A stretch of DNA of 64,000 bases from Romanomermis culicivorax. Lineage: Eukaryota > Nematoda > Enoplea > Mermithida > Mermithidae. Position numbers and translations under genes: made by a program. The stretch covers positions 372,001-436,000 of the forward strand of contig CAWUHX010000013.1 in the NCBI GenBank assembly GCA_963922205.1, in the 5' to 3' direction. The notes under the pieces are model-generated. The model was not told the origin of the DNA. It searched no databases and saw only the letters and a list, made by a program, of their open reading frames with translations. Each line of letters begins with the position of its first letter. The first letter of the stretch is position 1. Positions 1 to 8,907 of the stretch are shown here, piece by piece.

Positions 1-455
1 GATTGAGGAGCTTCAGGTCTAGCTTGAACTGCACAAGTTTGCAGCTTCTCCAGATCCTCAACTATTTTCCCCTTGAGTTGATCTTGGTTATCAGTATCAC
101 ACAACACTGAATTAGTATGGCCAATTATTTGATTTCTTTTCAAATGGCATCCTGATCCTGTGTTGTTGGATACCATAACAACAAAATCATCTTTTGTACC
201 ATCTACTATGGTACTATCAATGTGGAACCTTTCTTCATTCTCTTCAGACTCTATTATGATTCCATTAAGGCGATTTTCGCCTACCTTATCCCAAAGCTTT
301 GCCCTCAGAAGTATATCAGTACCACTAGGTAAGTAGATGGGGTTCACACTTACCACTGGCACCGAAACCTTTAGCAGGCAAATCTTTGGCTGATATTGGT
401 CGGCGACGCTCATTGTGGATTCGGTGGCGCTCGTGGTCATGACCTCTCCACAATT
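1..455 (-). CDS. Gypsy A pol, protease-RT spacer (partial)
   Basis: Minus-strand reading continues in the Gag-protease frame to the window edge with no stop. It contains the word VDGTKDDFVVMVSNNTGSGC, which aligns with VDGSKEDFVLMISNNTGSGC of Gypsy C. That places it between protease and reverse transcriptase. The RT itself lies beyond base 1. Confidence 0.8.
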
Positions 456-2522
456 CTATTGGGGCTGGTCCGGCGTCACGTATATCCGCTGCTGACGATT
501 GTTGAGCATCATCGTTCTATTCCTGAAATCTATTATGGCTCCTACCTGAGGATGAGCCAAAAAGTCTGTACCTACTATAACATTTTCACCTGCTTCAGGA
601 ATTACAATTGCTTTAACGGGGAACTGTCCACACAATGTATCCATCCTAAATTGGATATACCCATGGGCTTGGACTGTCTTACCGTTGGCTACAGTGACAT
701 TTAATATCCTCGGATATTCAGTGTAATCTGGGCCCAAAGTTTCTTTCAGAAACTTAGCCGACATGACAGTGCACTGAGCTCCTGTGTCAATTAAAGCCAT
801 TGTCTTACGACCTCCTATAACAACCTCAATGTGGAATGGGGCTGTCCTGGGGTACGTATCCAGCAAATGTTGTTCCTGAGGACTAGCTGGTGTGCCTCTC
901 CTTATTACTTGTACTGATGGTACTACAGGTTGTGGTGCAATTGCATTCATTTGCACAATACTACCTAATACAACATTTGGGCAATTCACTCTCTGATTTA
1001 CTTCACCTAAAGGACTCATTTGTGATTGCCTTGCAACCATAACACTCGAATAGTCCTTCTGGGGTGGCTGATTTGTGAATTGACCCTGCTGAAGAGTCTG
1101 AGTCGGACCCGTAATAGCCTGAGGTGGCTGAGGATGCTGTAATGCAGCCTGCTGTTGGTACTGCTGCATCTGTTGGAACTGCTTCTGCAGCTCCTTTTGT
1201 TTCTTGAACTCCAGAAACTCATTGTAGTCGGAGTTCTGTAAATAACTTTCATGGCTATCCTGATAACCTGAATAGCCTATATTATACGCACCTCTGCCTC
1301 TGCTATTAAAGTTGGCATTAGGGTAACCTCCTCTACCTCTATAGTTACCTCTAGCAAAAGTGTTGAAGCCTCCCCTGTTGAAGGTAGGGAAGCTGGCTCT
1401 GCCTCTGCTCCTGCGCTCGGACAATACTCTCAATGTCCTGCAGTCTGCAGTATTATGTGTTATGTTCTTATGGAACTCACACCATGGCTTTGTCGGATCT
1501 CGGGAAACTTGACCTCCCTGACTGGTACTAGGTATGGCCACATCAGACCGATTTTCCGCTTGCCTGTTATCAACCTTTTGCTGGAGCTGGTCGAACCTTT
1601 CGACCAGTTGTACCATCTCTTTAGAGATTTTCAATAGAAGAGATTCTTTCTTACCTTTTTCTGTCTGAGCCCTAGGGGCTTCCCGAACTGGAATCTCCTC
1701 TATCTCAGGAGAATCACTCCTTGACCTTTGGGTTTGGGCCTGTACCTGATTACCTACAGTTTGATATGGTTGCCGAAACCTTTGCCTCTGGCCTTGTTGA
1801 TATCCTTCTGACTGGTTCCTAGCAACTACGGCAATTTCAGGATCATGCCCACTAGGCATACCTACTTCATTAATTACAATAGGATCCTGTTGTGTACCCT
1901 TGGGTCCATATCTCTGAAAGGCATTCCTATATCTACGTTCAATGTCATGAACTTCAACTGCTAGATCATACCAAGTTCTAAAGGTATGTTTTGAATTCTT
2001 AAGTTCAGACTGGAACGTGGGGTCACTCTTATATATGAAGGTGTCAATGATCAGTCTCTGTTTAGACTGATAGTCCAAATCACCTTTGACTAGTTCCACT
2101 AATATACTGACCCTTTTCAAAAATTCTAGGGCCTGTTCATTGGGTTTTTGTTCGATCTCAAATAGTTCCCTGGTTAACATTTCCAGGTTACATTCAGGTG
2201 CAAAGACATTTATAATGGCTCTCCTGGCCTCCCTATAGGTCATGTTATCTCCTGCAACAGCCTTCGGTCTACCTTTAGAAAGCCTCAGCAGTGCTTCATA
2301 CTTAGCTGATTCAGGTGTATCCCTACGGAATTCCCCTTCAAGTGCTGTTAAGAAGCTAAGCACCTGCTGATTTACCATACCCTCATCTAAAAGTTTGGGT
2401 AACACACCTTTAACGATATTCCTGACTACAATTTCTTGTGCCAAATTATTTGATGGCACTTCCCTCTGATCATACGCTGCTGTTAATACTGGATCAAGAT
2501 CAGAGTTCAGGGATTGCAGCAT
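456..2522 (-). CDS. Gypsy A Gag capsid, nucleocapsid and aspartic protease
   Basis: 688 residues. The first 210 or so resemble a Ty3/Gypsy capsid. Next come Arg-rich and Gln-rich linkers, a short zinc-knuckle-like motif CEFHKNITHNTADC (C-x2-H-x4-H-x4-C), an RGG-type stretch that probably binds RNA, and a retropepsin domain near the end. The protease has the active-site triad in ALIDTGAQC and the flap-side VIVGTDFL. The frame ends at TAG 456-458, but the next codons stay open in the same frame and match pol of Gypsy C, so the stop is either a mutation or a readthrough site. Gypsy C has no stop at this point, which favours mutation. Confidence 0.88.
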   Translation of the reverse strand: MLQSLNSDLDPVLTAAYDQREVPSNNLAQEIVVRNIVKGVLPKLLDEGMVNQQVLSFLTALEGEFRRDTPESAKYEALLRLSKGRPKAVAGDNMTYREARRAIINVFAPECNLEMLTRELFEIEQKPNEQALEFLKRVSILVELVKGDLDYQSKQRLIIDTFIYKSDPTFQSELKNSKHTFRTWYDLAVEVHDIERRYRNAFQRYGPKGTQQDPIVINEVGMPSGHDPEIAVVARNQSEGYQQGQRQRFRQPYQTVGNQVQAQTQRSRSDSPEIEEIPVREAPRAQTEKGKKESLLLKISKEMVQLVERFDQLQQKVDNRQAENRSDVAIPSTSQGGQVSRDPTKPWCEFHKNITHNTADCRTLRVLSERRSRGRASFPTFNRGGFNTFARGNYRGRGGYPNANFNSRGRGAYNIGYSGYQDSHESYLQNSDYNEFLEFKKQKELQKQFQQMQQYQQQAALQHPQPPQAITGPTQTLQQGQFTNQPPQKDYSSVMVARQSQMSPLGEVNQRVNCPNVVLGSIVQMNAIAPQPVVPSVQVIRRGTPASPQEQHLLDTYPRTAPFHIEVVIGGRKTMALIDTGAQCTVMSAKFLKETLGPDYTEYPRILNVTVANGKTVQAHGYIQFRMDTLCGQFPVKAIVIPEAGENVIVGTDFLAHPQVGAIIDFRNRTMMLNNRQQRIYVTPDQPQ

Positions 2523-2558
2523 AACCCTATTTGGATCTCGTTGAGGTGGTACACCTCC

Positions 2559-3578
2559 TTAATATGATGGCATATTGTCTTTGTCAAACCTGTAATCCCT
2601 ATATGGGAAACATGCCAATTGATCTGGTCTGAGGGTATTTGGATCAACTATATTTCCTCTACCATCATAGACCACTCTAGTTAAAGTTGGATGCTGCGAA
2701 GCTATCTGATTTTGATTCCTGAAGTCTGCTGATTGCTCAGCTCCTTCGAATCGAAGATCTCTAGCTGGACCTCTCCAACTTTTGGGCTCAAAGTTAAGCC
2801 TTTGCCCTTCATTAATATCAGGCCTATTACTAGGCCCTGCGCCTGCACTCATTTCAGCAGCGAGACGGTTGTCTCTTTCTGCACCCCTATTACATGGTCT
2901 AACCTGTCTATCCGGCTCCTGTCCGCGCCTGTCGGCTTCCCTTTTATTGTCCTCTGTGGCGGCATTCGCGATTATGTCAAACAAGGCTTCGACGGTCCCT
3001 TTCAATTCGCGTAGCTGCGTCGCCAACTCTTGATTGGACATCTCGGGAGCTCTTTCCTGCGGCTGGAATCGCTCTTGTTCCTGGGGAATCCTCTCTAATC
3101 GTTGATCGATTTCGGGGTCCCTTTCTTCCAAATTTGGTCGAATTTCGGGCGTAACGACGTCCCTTTTTGGTCCTGCTAATTCGACCTTTGGCGGCGGTGA
3201 CCTTTTGAAATTTCGCTGCGGCGGTCCATCGGCGTCTGGGTTCGGATTCGCCGGGCCTGCCTCCTGCGGATCGATGGCAATCGCTGGTGGTCGGTCAATT
3301 GGTACGCCTGCATCTTGAGGCGTAAAATGCATTGCATTTTGCTGCAATGGTTGAACCCTCGCGGGAGTTTGATCTGGGATCACTGGGTCCGGAGCAGCAT
3401 GCCGTTGCTGATCTCTGTCTCCCAAATTGACTAGATTCCCAGCACTCGCCACTCTGGGTGGTGATCTATGTAAAGTATTACCTCTCGGTATCCTTTCATT
3501 AGGCATTTTGAAACCTGCTAACTTTCGATAGTAGCCTGGAGGATTTTCTTTTCTCCTAGTCTGACTACGAAGTTCCAT
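2559..3578 (-). CDS. Gypsy A Gag, N-terminal disordered part
   Basis: 339 residues from an ATG 16 bases past the primer-binding site start. The protein is rich in Pro, Arg, Glu, Gln and Asn and looks largely disordered; I see no folded domain. Its frame continues past the TAA at 2559-2561 into the capsid-like segment below, so the two were probably one Gag polyprotein broken by a nonsense codon. Gag packages the element's RNA in cytoplasmic particles. The assignment rests on position between primer site and capsid-like region, not on sequence similarity alone. Confidence 0.7.
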   Translation of the reverse strand: MELRSQTRRKENPPGYYRKLAGFKMPNERIPRGNTLHRSPPRVASAGNLVNLGDRDQQRHAAPDPVIPDQTPARVQPLQQNAMHFTPQDAGVPIDRPPAIAIDPQEAGPANPNPDADGPPQRNFKRSPPPKVELAGPKRDVVTPEIRPNLEERDPEIDQRLERIPQEQERFQPQERAPEMSNQELATQLRELKGTVEALFDIIANAATEDNKREADRRGQEPDRQVRPCNRGAERDNRLAAEMSAGAGPSNRPDINEGQRLNFEPKSWRGPARDLRFEGAEQSADFRNQNQIASQHPTLTRVVYDGRGNIVDPNTLRPDQLACFPYRDYRFDKDNMPSY

Positions 3579-3587
3579 GGTAAGGAG

Positions 3588-3600
3588 TTAAAAGCCACCA
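3588..3600 (-). promoter_or_regulatory. Primer-binding site of Gypsy A
   Basis: Minus-strand TGGTGGCTTTTAA starts two bases after the LTR end. TGG pairs with the CCA tail of a tRNA, so the primer should end in GCCACCA. The same TGGTGGC start follows the LTR of Gypsy C at 58144. Confidence 0.65.
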
Positions 3601-3602
3601 CT

Positions 3603-4215
3603 TGTTGTGCAGGTCTTTCCCTAAGAGGCGTAAGAAAAGATTGGGTCTGAACTGACCTGTTAGAACTGATCCCTTGGCTAAGCCTCGGTGATAGTGCAAC
3701 AGTCCGGTTATCCCCAGACCTACAACAACAAAGATAAACTTAACTCTAAAGAGCGGGGCCTTACCAAGGACCTCCGCAGTCTCCTAGATGAGACAAGGAA
3801 TCCCCTCAGGGATAAACTTACTTGGGTATAACCCGTAAGGGGTTTCCCAAAGCTTACCTGATGTAAGCCGGCGCCTGGGCCTCTGGCCCTCCGCCTTCGT
3901 CGATGCGAATAATCTAAATGAATAAACGAATGTATTAAACAATATATCCGACGAAATATGTAAAAGAATGTGGGTATACCACAGTAAATAACTCATCAAC
4001 AAAACAAGTTGCTGGGAAAATTGTATTTGGGGACGCCAGCAATATAGTCAAAAAATATAATAAAAACGAGATAAAGTGAAGAATGATTTTCACTATCTTT
4101 TTTGGTCTTTCTGTGGCGCTCCATTCTATGCAAATGTCTGCGCCGCTGGTCGTCCCTTTCGTCGATTTGCATGTCGATTTCCCCACACGAATTGGCATCA
4201 ACAGGGTGCCCAACA
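3603..4215 (-). repeat. 5' LTR of Gypsy A
   Basis: On the minus strand the LTR begins TGTTGGGCACC at 4215 and ends CAACA at 3603, so it has the usual TG..CA ends and is about 613 bp long. It is directly followed by the primer-binding site. A partial copy lies at 46600-47037. It shares the terminal block and the CTGTGGCGCTC and TTTGCATGTCGATTTCCC words seen near 4110-4185. Confidence 0.85.
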
Positions 4216-4895
4216 CAAATGCTTATTGGCCAATCCCAATAGCAGAGGCAGATAAAGAAAAAACAGCATTTTCAACCCCAACAGGATTATTTGAGTTCAA
4301 TTATTTACCTTTTGGACTATGTAATGCTCCCGCCTCATTTCAAAGGCTAATGGATGTTCTTTTGTCAGGTTTGCAATGGCAAACATGCTTAGTGTATCTG
4401 GATGATATTCTTGTTTTTGCGAAGAATCATCAACAAATGCTAGAACAATTAAAAGACTTACTGGATCGTTTAAGTTCAGGGAATATGAAGCTAAAGTTGA
4501 GTAAAAAAGGTATTTTACCTGATAGCAAAAATTTAGAAGCTGTGGCAGAAATGAAAGCATCACGTAATGTAAAGGAAACTAAATCATTTTTGGGATTAAT
4601 TTCATATTACGGGAAATTTATCTTGAATTGTGCGAAAATCATGCAACCCTTAATTGGTTTGCTTAAGAAAAATGTGAAGTTCGAATGGACAGCTGAGTGT
4701 CAGACAGCTTTTGAACAGCTGAAGGCGAAACTCATAATGCCTCCACTACTGAAACACCCTGATTTCAGTCGACCATTTGTTTTACAAGCAAATGCATCCA
4801 TTGAAGGCATTGGCCCAGTTCTGTGTCAGTTAGATGATGATGGGAATGAACACCCTGTAGCTTATGTTAGTCGTGTATTGCAAAAAGCAGAATGA
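4216..4895 (+). CDS. Gypsy B reverse transcriptase and start of RNase H (truncated)
   Basis: The reading frame actually opens at 4083 inside the Gypsy A LTR and runs through the junction at 4215, a chimera without meaning. The real RT sequence starts with AYWPIPIAEADKEKTAFSTP. It contains LPFGLCNAPASFQRLMD and the catalytic YLDD box (about 4396-4407), then the RNase H start with the SIEGIG block. A TGA at 4893-4895 ends it just before the NYPITELE block, and the same frame continues at 4896. The N-terminal RT fingers are missing. Confidence 0.88.
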
Positions 4896-4928
4896 AACTA
4901 CCCAATAACTGAGTTAGAGACATTAGCA

Positions 4929-6122
4929 GTGGTAGAATTCGTAAAATATTTTAGACCATATTTGTATGAACATGAAGTGATAGTGGAAACTGATCACACA
5001 GCAGTGAAAGCTGTATTACAGAAGGCTAACCCGTCTTTGAGAATTGCTAGATGGGGCTTAGCACTGGCAGGATATAAGCTAATCATAAAGCCATGGAAAG
5101 GCAGTCAAAATCAAAATGCTGACTGTTTATCAAGATTGCCCAATACTAAGGCAAAAGTTTATTTTGATATTGAAGAAAATTGTGTAGCTGATAGAAAAGG
5201 TACAGTAATAATGGCAGACGAAGGAAACAAGATAGAGCTAAAAAGCTTACAAAGGTTAGATAAGAAACTTCAAGCAATTATTTTAAATTTAAATGATGAA
5301 AATTCTATGGATGCAGAGGAAATAATCATAGAAGAAGGGATATTATGTAAATTTTGTGATGGGATTAGAAAAATTATGGTACCACAGAGCTTGGTATTGC
5401 TAATATTGCAATCTTATCATGATGATCCTCTAGCAGGTCATTACAGTGCTAGAAAAACCCTGGAAAATATTAGCAATAAATACTATTGGTCAGACATGAG
5501 GAAAGATATTTTGAAATTTTGTAATGAATGTAAGTCATGTCAGATAAATAAGGCAGTTAGGAAAAAGATTGTGGCTGAGTTGAAACCCATAAAGGTTTCA
5601 GGGCCTTTCGAGAGGATTGGAGTTGATTGTATGGGACCACTCCCATTGACTGAAAGAGGAAACAGATTCATTGTGGTATTTGTCGATTATTTTACAGAGT
5701 ATGTGGAAGCCTTAGCCACAGAAAATATAACAGCACAGACAATAGCAGAACTGTTTATAAATGAAATTTTGTGTAGGCATGGATGTCCTAAAATATTACA
5801 GTCTGACAGAGGGTCAAATCTGATGACAAAAATAACAGAGCTATGTAACACTAGAAAGTTGCATACTACAGCTTATCACCCAATGGCAAATGGTGAGGTA
5901 GAAAGAATGAATCAAACTCTAATGGTCATAATTCGAATGTATGTCGACAGTAATCAGCTGGACTGGGACTTACATGTTCCCTTTGCTAAGTTTGCAGCCA
6001 ACACTCATGTGAATGAAACCACAGGTTTTACTCCATTTGAGTTGATTTTCGGCAGATTTGCGGCTCTACCTATAAATGCAGCATTGAATTATAGTCCACC
6101 ACCATTTTGTGTTCTTGGATAG
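4929..6122 (+). CDS. Gypsy B RNase H C-terminus and integrase
   Basis: Same frame as the preceding RT, after the TGA at 4893-4895. It begins in RNase H (ELETLAVV just upstream, IVETDHTAVKAVL inside). The integrase zinc-binding domain follows, with HDDPLAGHYS and CNECKSC supplying His-His-Cys-Cys. The integrase core has its three acidic residues in GVDCMGPLPL, LQSDRGSNL and YHPMANGEVERMNQT. The frame ends soon after the core (ALPINAALNY), so the C-terminal tail is cut or has decayed. It would insert element cDNA into the host genome if intact. Confidence 0.9.
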   Translation: MVEFVKYFRPYLYEHEVIVETDHTAVKAVLQKANPSLRIARWGLALAGYKLIIKPWKGSQNQNADCLSRLPNTKAKVYFDIEENCVADRKGTVIMADEGNKIELKSLQRLDKKLQAIILNLNDENSMDAEEIIIEEGILCKFCDGIRKIMVPQSLVLLILQSYHDDPLAGHYSARKTLENISNKYYWSDMRKDILKFCNECKSCQINKAVRKKIVAELKPIKVSGPFERIGVDCMGPLPLTERGNRFIVVFVDYFTEYVEALATENITAQTIAELFINEILCRHGCPKILQSDRGSNLMTKITELCNTRKLHTTAYHPMANGEVERMNQTLMVIIRMYVDSNQLDWDLHVPFAKFAANTHVNETTGFTPFELIFGRFAALPINAALNYSPPPFCVLG

Positions 6123-6163
6123 ATTACTGGAAAATTTGTTCCACAATACTTGTAGATTAAACT

Positions 6164-6770
6164 CATACCTATAAGAGGTCCGACCAGTCAGGGGATGTAA
6201 GCCAAAAAATTTTGGGGTGGGGGTCGCGAAATTTCCAAAATTTTGAGGAGGGGGTTGAAAAGACCCCAGAAAAGTTGAAAAAATTTCGAAAATTTACCCA
6301 AAAAAAGCCATTCTGCTCCTAATTTTTTCGAATTTGTGGGAGGGTTGAGTATAGGGTTGACCAAGTTGGTGGTGGGGGTCCTGACATTTGGGTATAGGGT
6401 TCGGCCAAGTTGGGGGTGGGGGGCCCCAGCCCCCCAATCATACCTGTAAGACCTCCAACCAGTTGGGGGAGGGGGTTAATCTGAAATTTGGGGGGAGGGG
6501 GTCGGAAAAAGTCGAAATTTTTCCCAAAAAATGCCAAAGAACGTAAGGTAAAGTGTGGTGACTTTGATCAGAGCATGGCATTTGATAACTATTTGAGATC
6601 AGCAGGTCAGGCTCTGATCAAAGTCACCCCACTTTACCTTTCACTTTTTTGCAAATTTTCCTAATTTTTTCCAAACTGGAGGGGGGTTGGTATATGGTTG
6701 GCCAAGTTAGGGGGTCACCCCCCCGGCCCCAACCCCCCCAAGTACACATATGCCTCCAATTACAGGTATG
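6164..6770. mobile_element. Composite MITE of the CATACCTGTAA family
   Basis: Starts CATACCTATAAGAGGTC and ends TTACAGGTATG, inverted copies of one terminus. The flanks are ATTAAACT (left) and ATTAGACT (right), an 8-bp duplication with one change. A second internal terminus CATACCTGTAAG at 6439 shows two copies joined or nested. The interior is alternating runs of G or C with AATTTT words and has no convincing gene. Confidence 0.75.
6545..6640. repeat. 96-bp miniature inverted-repeat insertion
   Basis: About 30 bp at each end are inverted copies of each other (AAGGTAAAGTGTGGTGACTT and AAGTCACCCCACTTTACCTT, followed inward by GATCAGAGC and its complement). The unit interrupts the MITE at 6439-6770 and could fold into a long hairpin. 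The loop of about 36 bp has no recognisable content. Confidence 0.7.
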
Positions 6771-6889
6771 ATTAGACTTCAAATTCGAAAATTTCCATTT
6801 TTTCCTCAATTACGGCTCTAAAAACACCAGAAGATTTGAAAAAGCTCAAAAACACTTGAATAAAACGCCTAAGTATAAGCATTTTTAAA

Positions 6890-7230
6890 CAAAAAAAAAA
6901 CGACTTCGGGAATATGGGGAAAAAATTTTTGACCTCTTCCACCATTTGGAGAAAAGACTGGCGGGAAAAAACAAACAGTTGTGCAAATGTGGAAAAAACC
7001 GTGGTGCAAAGCGCCGGAAGATTTCGAGATTATGACCTTCTAAAATGCACCAAAATGGGTGTTTTCTGTATCTGATCACCAAAATTTCCTTCCCCAAATG
7101 GGGAAAGAGCCCAAAATTTTTTTCCCTTTTCCAAATTTTCTTTCCCCAAAAGCACGATTTGAGGGAAAAAGTGATTATCAATCGATAATCACATTCCAGT
7201 AATTGCGACTCCCAGGTACTCTGCACCAAA
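6890..7230. repeat. Relic of the GGCGC-hairpin hAT-like repeat
   Basis: Contains AAAGCGCCGGAAGATTTCGAG followed by a GACCTTCTAAAATGCACCAAAATG-like block and paired GGGGAAA words. These are the signatures shared with the intact elements at 9751-11117 and 41278-42300. The termini are too decayed to place exactly. Confidence 0.5.
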
Positions 7231-8907
7231 AGACATGACTACATTTATTGATTCGAAATGGTAGACCCAACCCGAAATTTTCAAGTTGATCCTCCTTGAA
7301 AGTATAGCCAACTGGTACGACCCGTTTTTTTCAGGTTGATCCTACCTTAAGGACTGAAATAGTTCGATTAACCTGAAATAATCGGGTTTATATGCTAATA
7401 AACCTGGAATTTTTGGGTTGTTTGAACAATTATTTTTTACAGTGAAGTACTTTGTTTTGAACATTCTAGCCAAAATCTGTTAGTAACCCAATTAAGAATC
7501 GATGCATAATAATTCCACACATCTCCACCTGGTCCTATAACCCACTCGAGTCACATATAGATACATATTCCAAGAAATACAGTATCACCCCAGAGGCGTA
7601 AACACACCTGCCCATGTAGAAAATACAGAAATCCCGACCCAGACACAAGATTTAGGTAGAACGCATGGAAAACCGAAAAACATGTATGCGTGGCTAAGCA
7701 TAGGGTAAAATGAAGCATAAAGGCGTGGCGATAGAAGCATACAGTAAACAGAAGCAGGTAAGCGAAGCAACAATTGGTCAGGAAAACAAGGCGGAAGCAG
7801 ACTTCCCATGGCGTGAAGGCGTCGCCTAAAGAAGCGGTTATGCAGATTTTAATTTGTGTTGTATTGTATGCGAAAATCGTGTTTTGGAAGCAAGAAGCGT
7901 TTTGTATTTATTGTTTGTCGATGCAAAGAAGGTCGTCAGCGAATCGTTCTATTATATTACTGTTTATCGTACGTTTTTATCGTGTGCCGTCCCCATGGAC
8001 CGTTGGAGGTTGAGCGTATTGAGTCAAGTAAAAGTACAGTAGAGAAAACTGGGCGTTACAATATTATATATACCGATATAAGGATCTCGGTCTTCCAAAA
8101 CCATAAAAAGTAAGAAATTCGGTTATCTACGTCTATCTAATGGGAGGAAAGGAAATTCGACCTAATCTAAAAAATCGACAGTATCTCTCTATAGTGTGGT
8201 TTTTATACATGCTTGTCAACAGAAAAACGACAAAGATACCACTCTCGAAATTGTTTACACAAAGCTTCTAACTGTAGGACATTTTACTCGAAAATTGTAA
8301 AAGTTGGGTAGACATAAATTTTCAGTCCTATGCGATACACGGCTTAATTTAAAGAAAAATAAACTATATTCCAATATGATGTAATAAAAATCGGAAATTA
8401 CGTGACAAAAACTTCGATGAGCAAGCAACGGAACGAACCTGTCGCCGTTCCTGTACACTATATTCTTAAGTAGTAACCGACAAAAGTAAATAATATAACG
8501 GAAATCGCTTTAGACTGATGGGTTTTAAAGTCGGGAGAGATACGAATGACGCAATCTGAAAATATTGAAAATGTATTTATTTGCAATATCTACACTATTT
8601 TCTCGGAATGTTCATAATAATGAAACCGGAAGGCATGCACTACAATATTTCAAACATTTGAATTTTCTACTATAGAGCTAAAGATTAGAGAGTCAACTCG
8701 AATAACCGAAACAATTTTGCCTAATATGCCCTACCGTAAACGCTCGCATGAGCGATCTTGAAGGCGGAACCTATGTTTGTAATTTTCAAATAAAAACCAT
8801 TTGACAAAAACATACTTACAGATTGAAAAATCCTCAAAAACTACTTCCCAGTTAAATGACCGAATAGCAAGCAATTGTAACGAAAAAACTATCTTACTGG
8901 AAACTTT
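7231..8907. other. No gene recognised; 3' flank of the spastin-like gene
   Basis: AT-rich sequence with scattered short reading frames, none with a recognisable domain. The part nearest 8907 must hold the 3' UTR of the minus-strand spastin-like gene. Confidence 0.5.
8576..8581 (-). terminator. Candidate polyadenylation signal of the spastin-like gene
   Basis: AATAAA on the minus strand, 327 bases past the stop codon at 8908. It is a plausible signal, but the motif is common in AT-rich DNA. Confidence 0.35.

Larger units (their letters stand above)
1..4215 (-). mobile_element. Ty3/Gypsy LTR retrotransposon A, 5' half (cut by window edge)
   Basis: Read on the minus strand, this holds a 5' LTR (4215-3603), a primer-binding site, a long Gag reading frame, an aspartic protease and the start of pol, in that order, which is the Ty3/Gypsy order up to where it is cut. 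The frame from 3578 down to 1 is the same throughout, broken only by a TAA (2559-2561) and a TAG (456-458). The copy is therefore old or mildly damaged. It lies inside the pol gene of another Gypsy element running the other way: sequence to the right of 4215 resumes in the middle of a reverse transcriptase. The rest of pol and the 3' LTR would lie left of base 1. Confidence 0.9.
4216..6122 (+). mobile_element. Ty3/Gypsy element B, pol remnant
   Basis: A second Gypsy element on the plus strand, lacking everything before the middle of the reverse transcriptase because Gypsy A interrupts it. It runs through RT, RNase H and integrase and stops at 6122. No 3' LTR follows: the next recognisable sequence is an unrelated TIR element at 6164. 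Its missing 5' half should lie on the far side of Gypsy A, outside the window. Confidence 0.85.

Noticed and set aside
396..704. Plus-strand frame of 102 residues at the left edge
   Set aside because: It is antisense to the Gypsy A protease region, which explains the opening.
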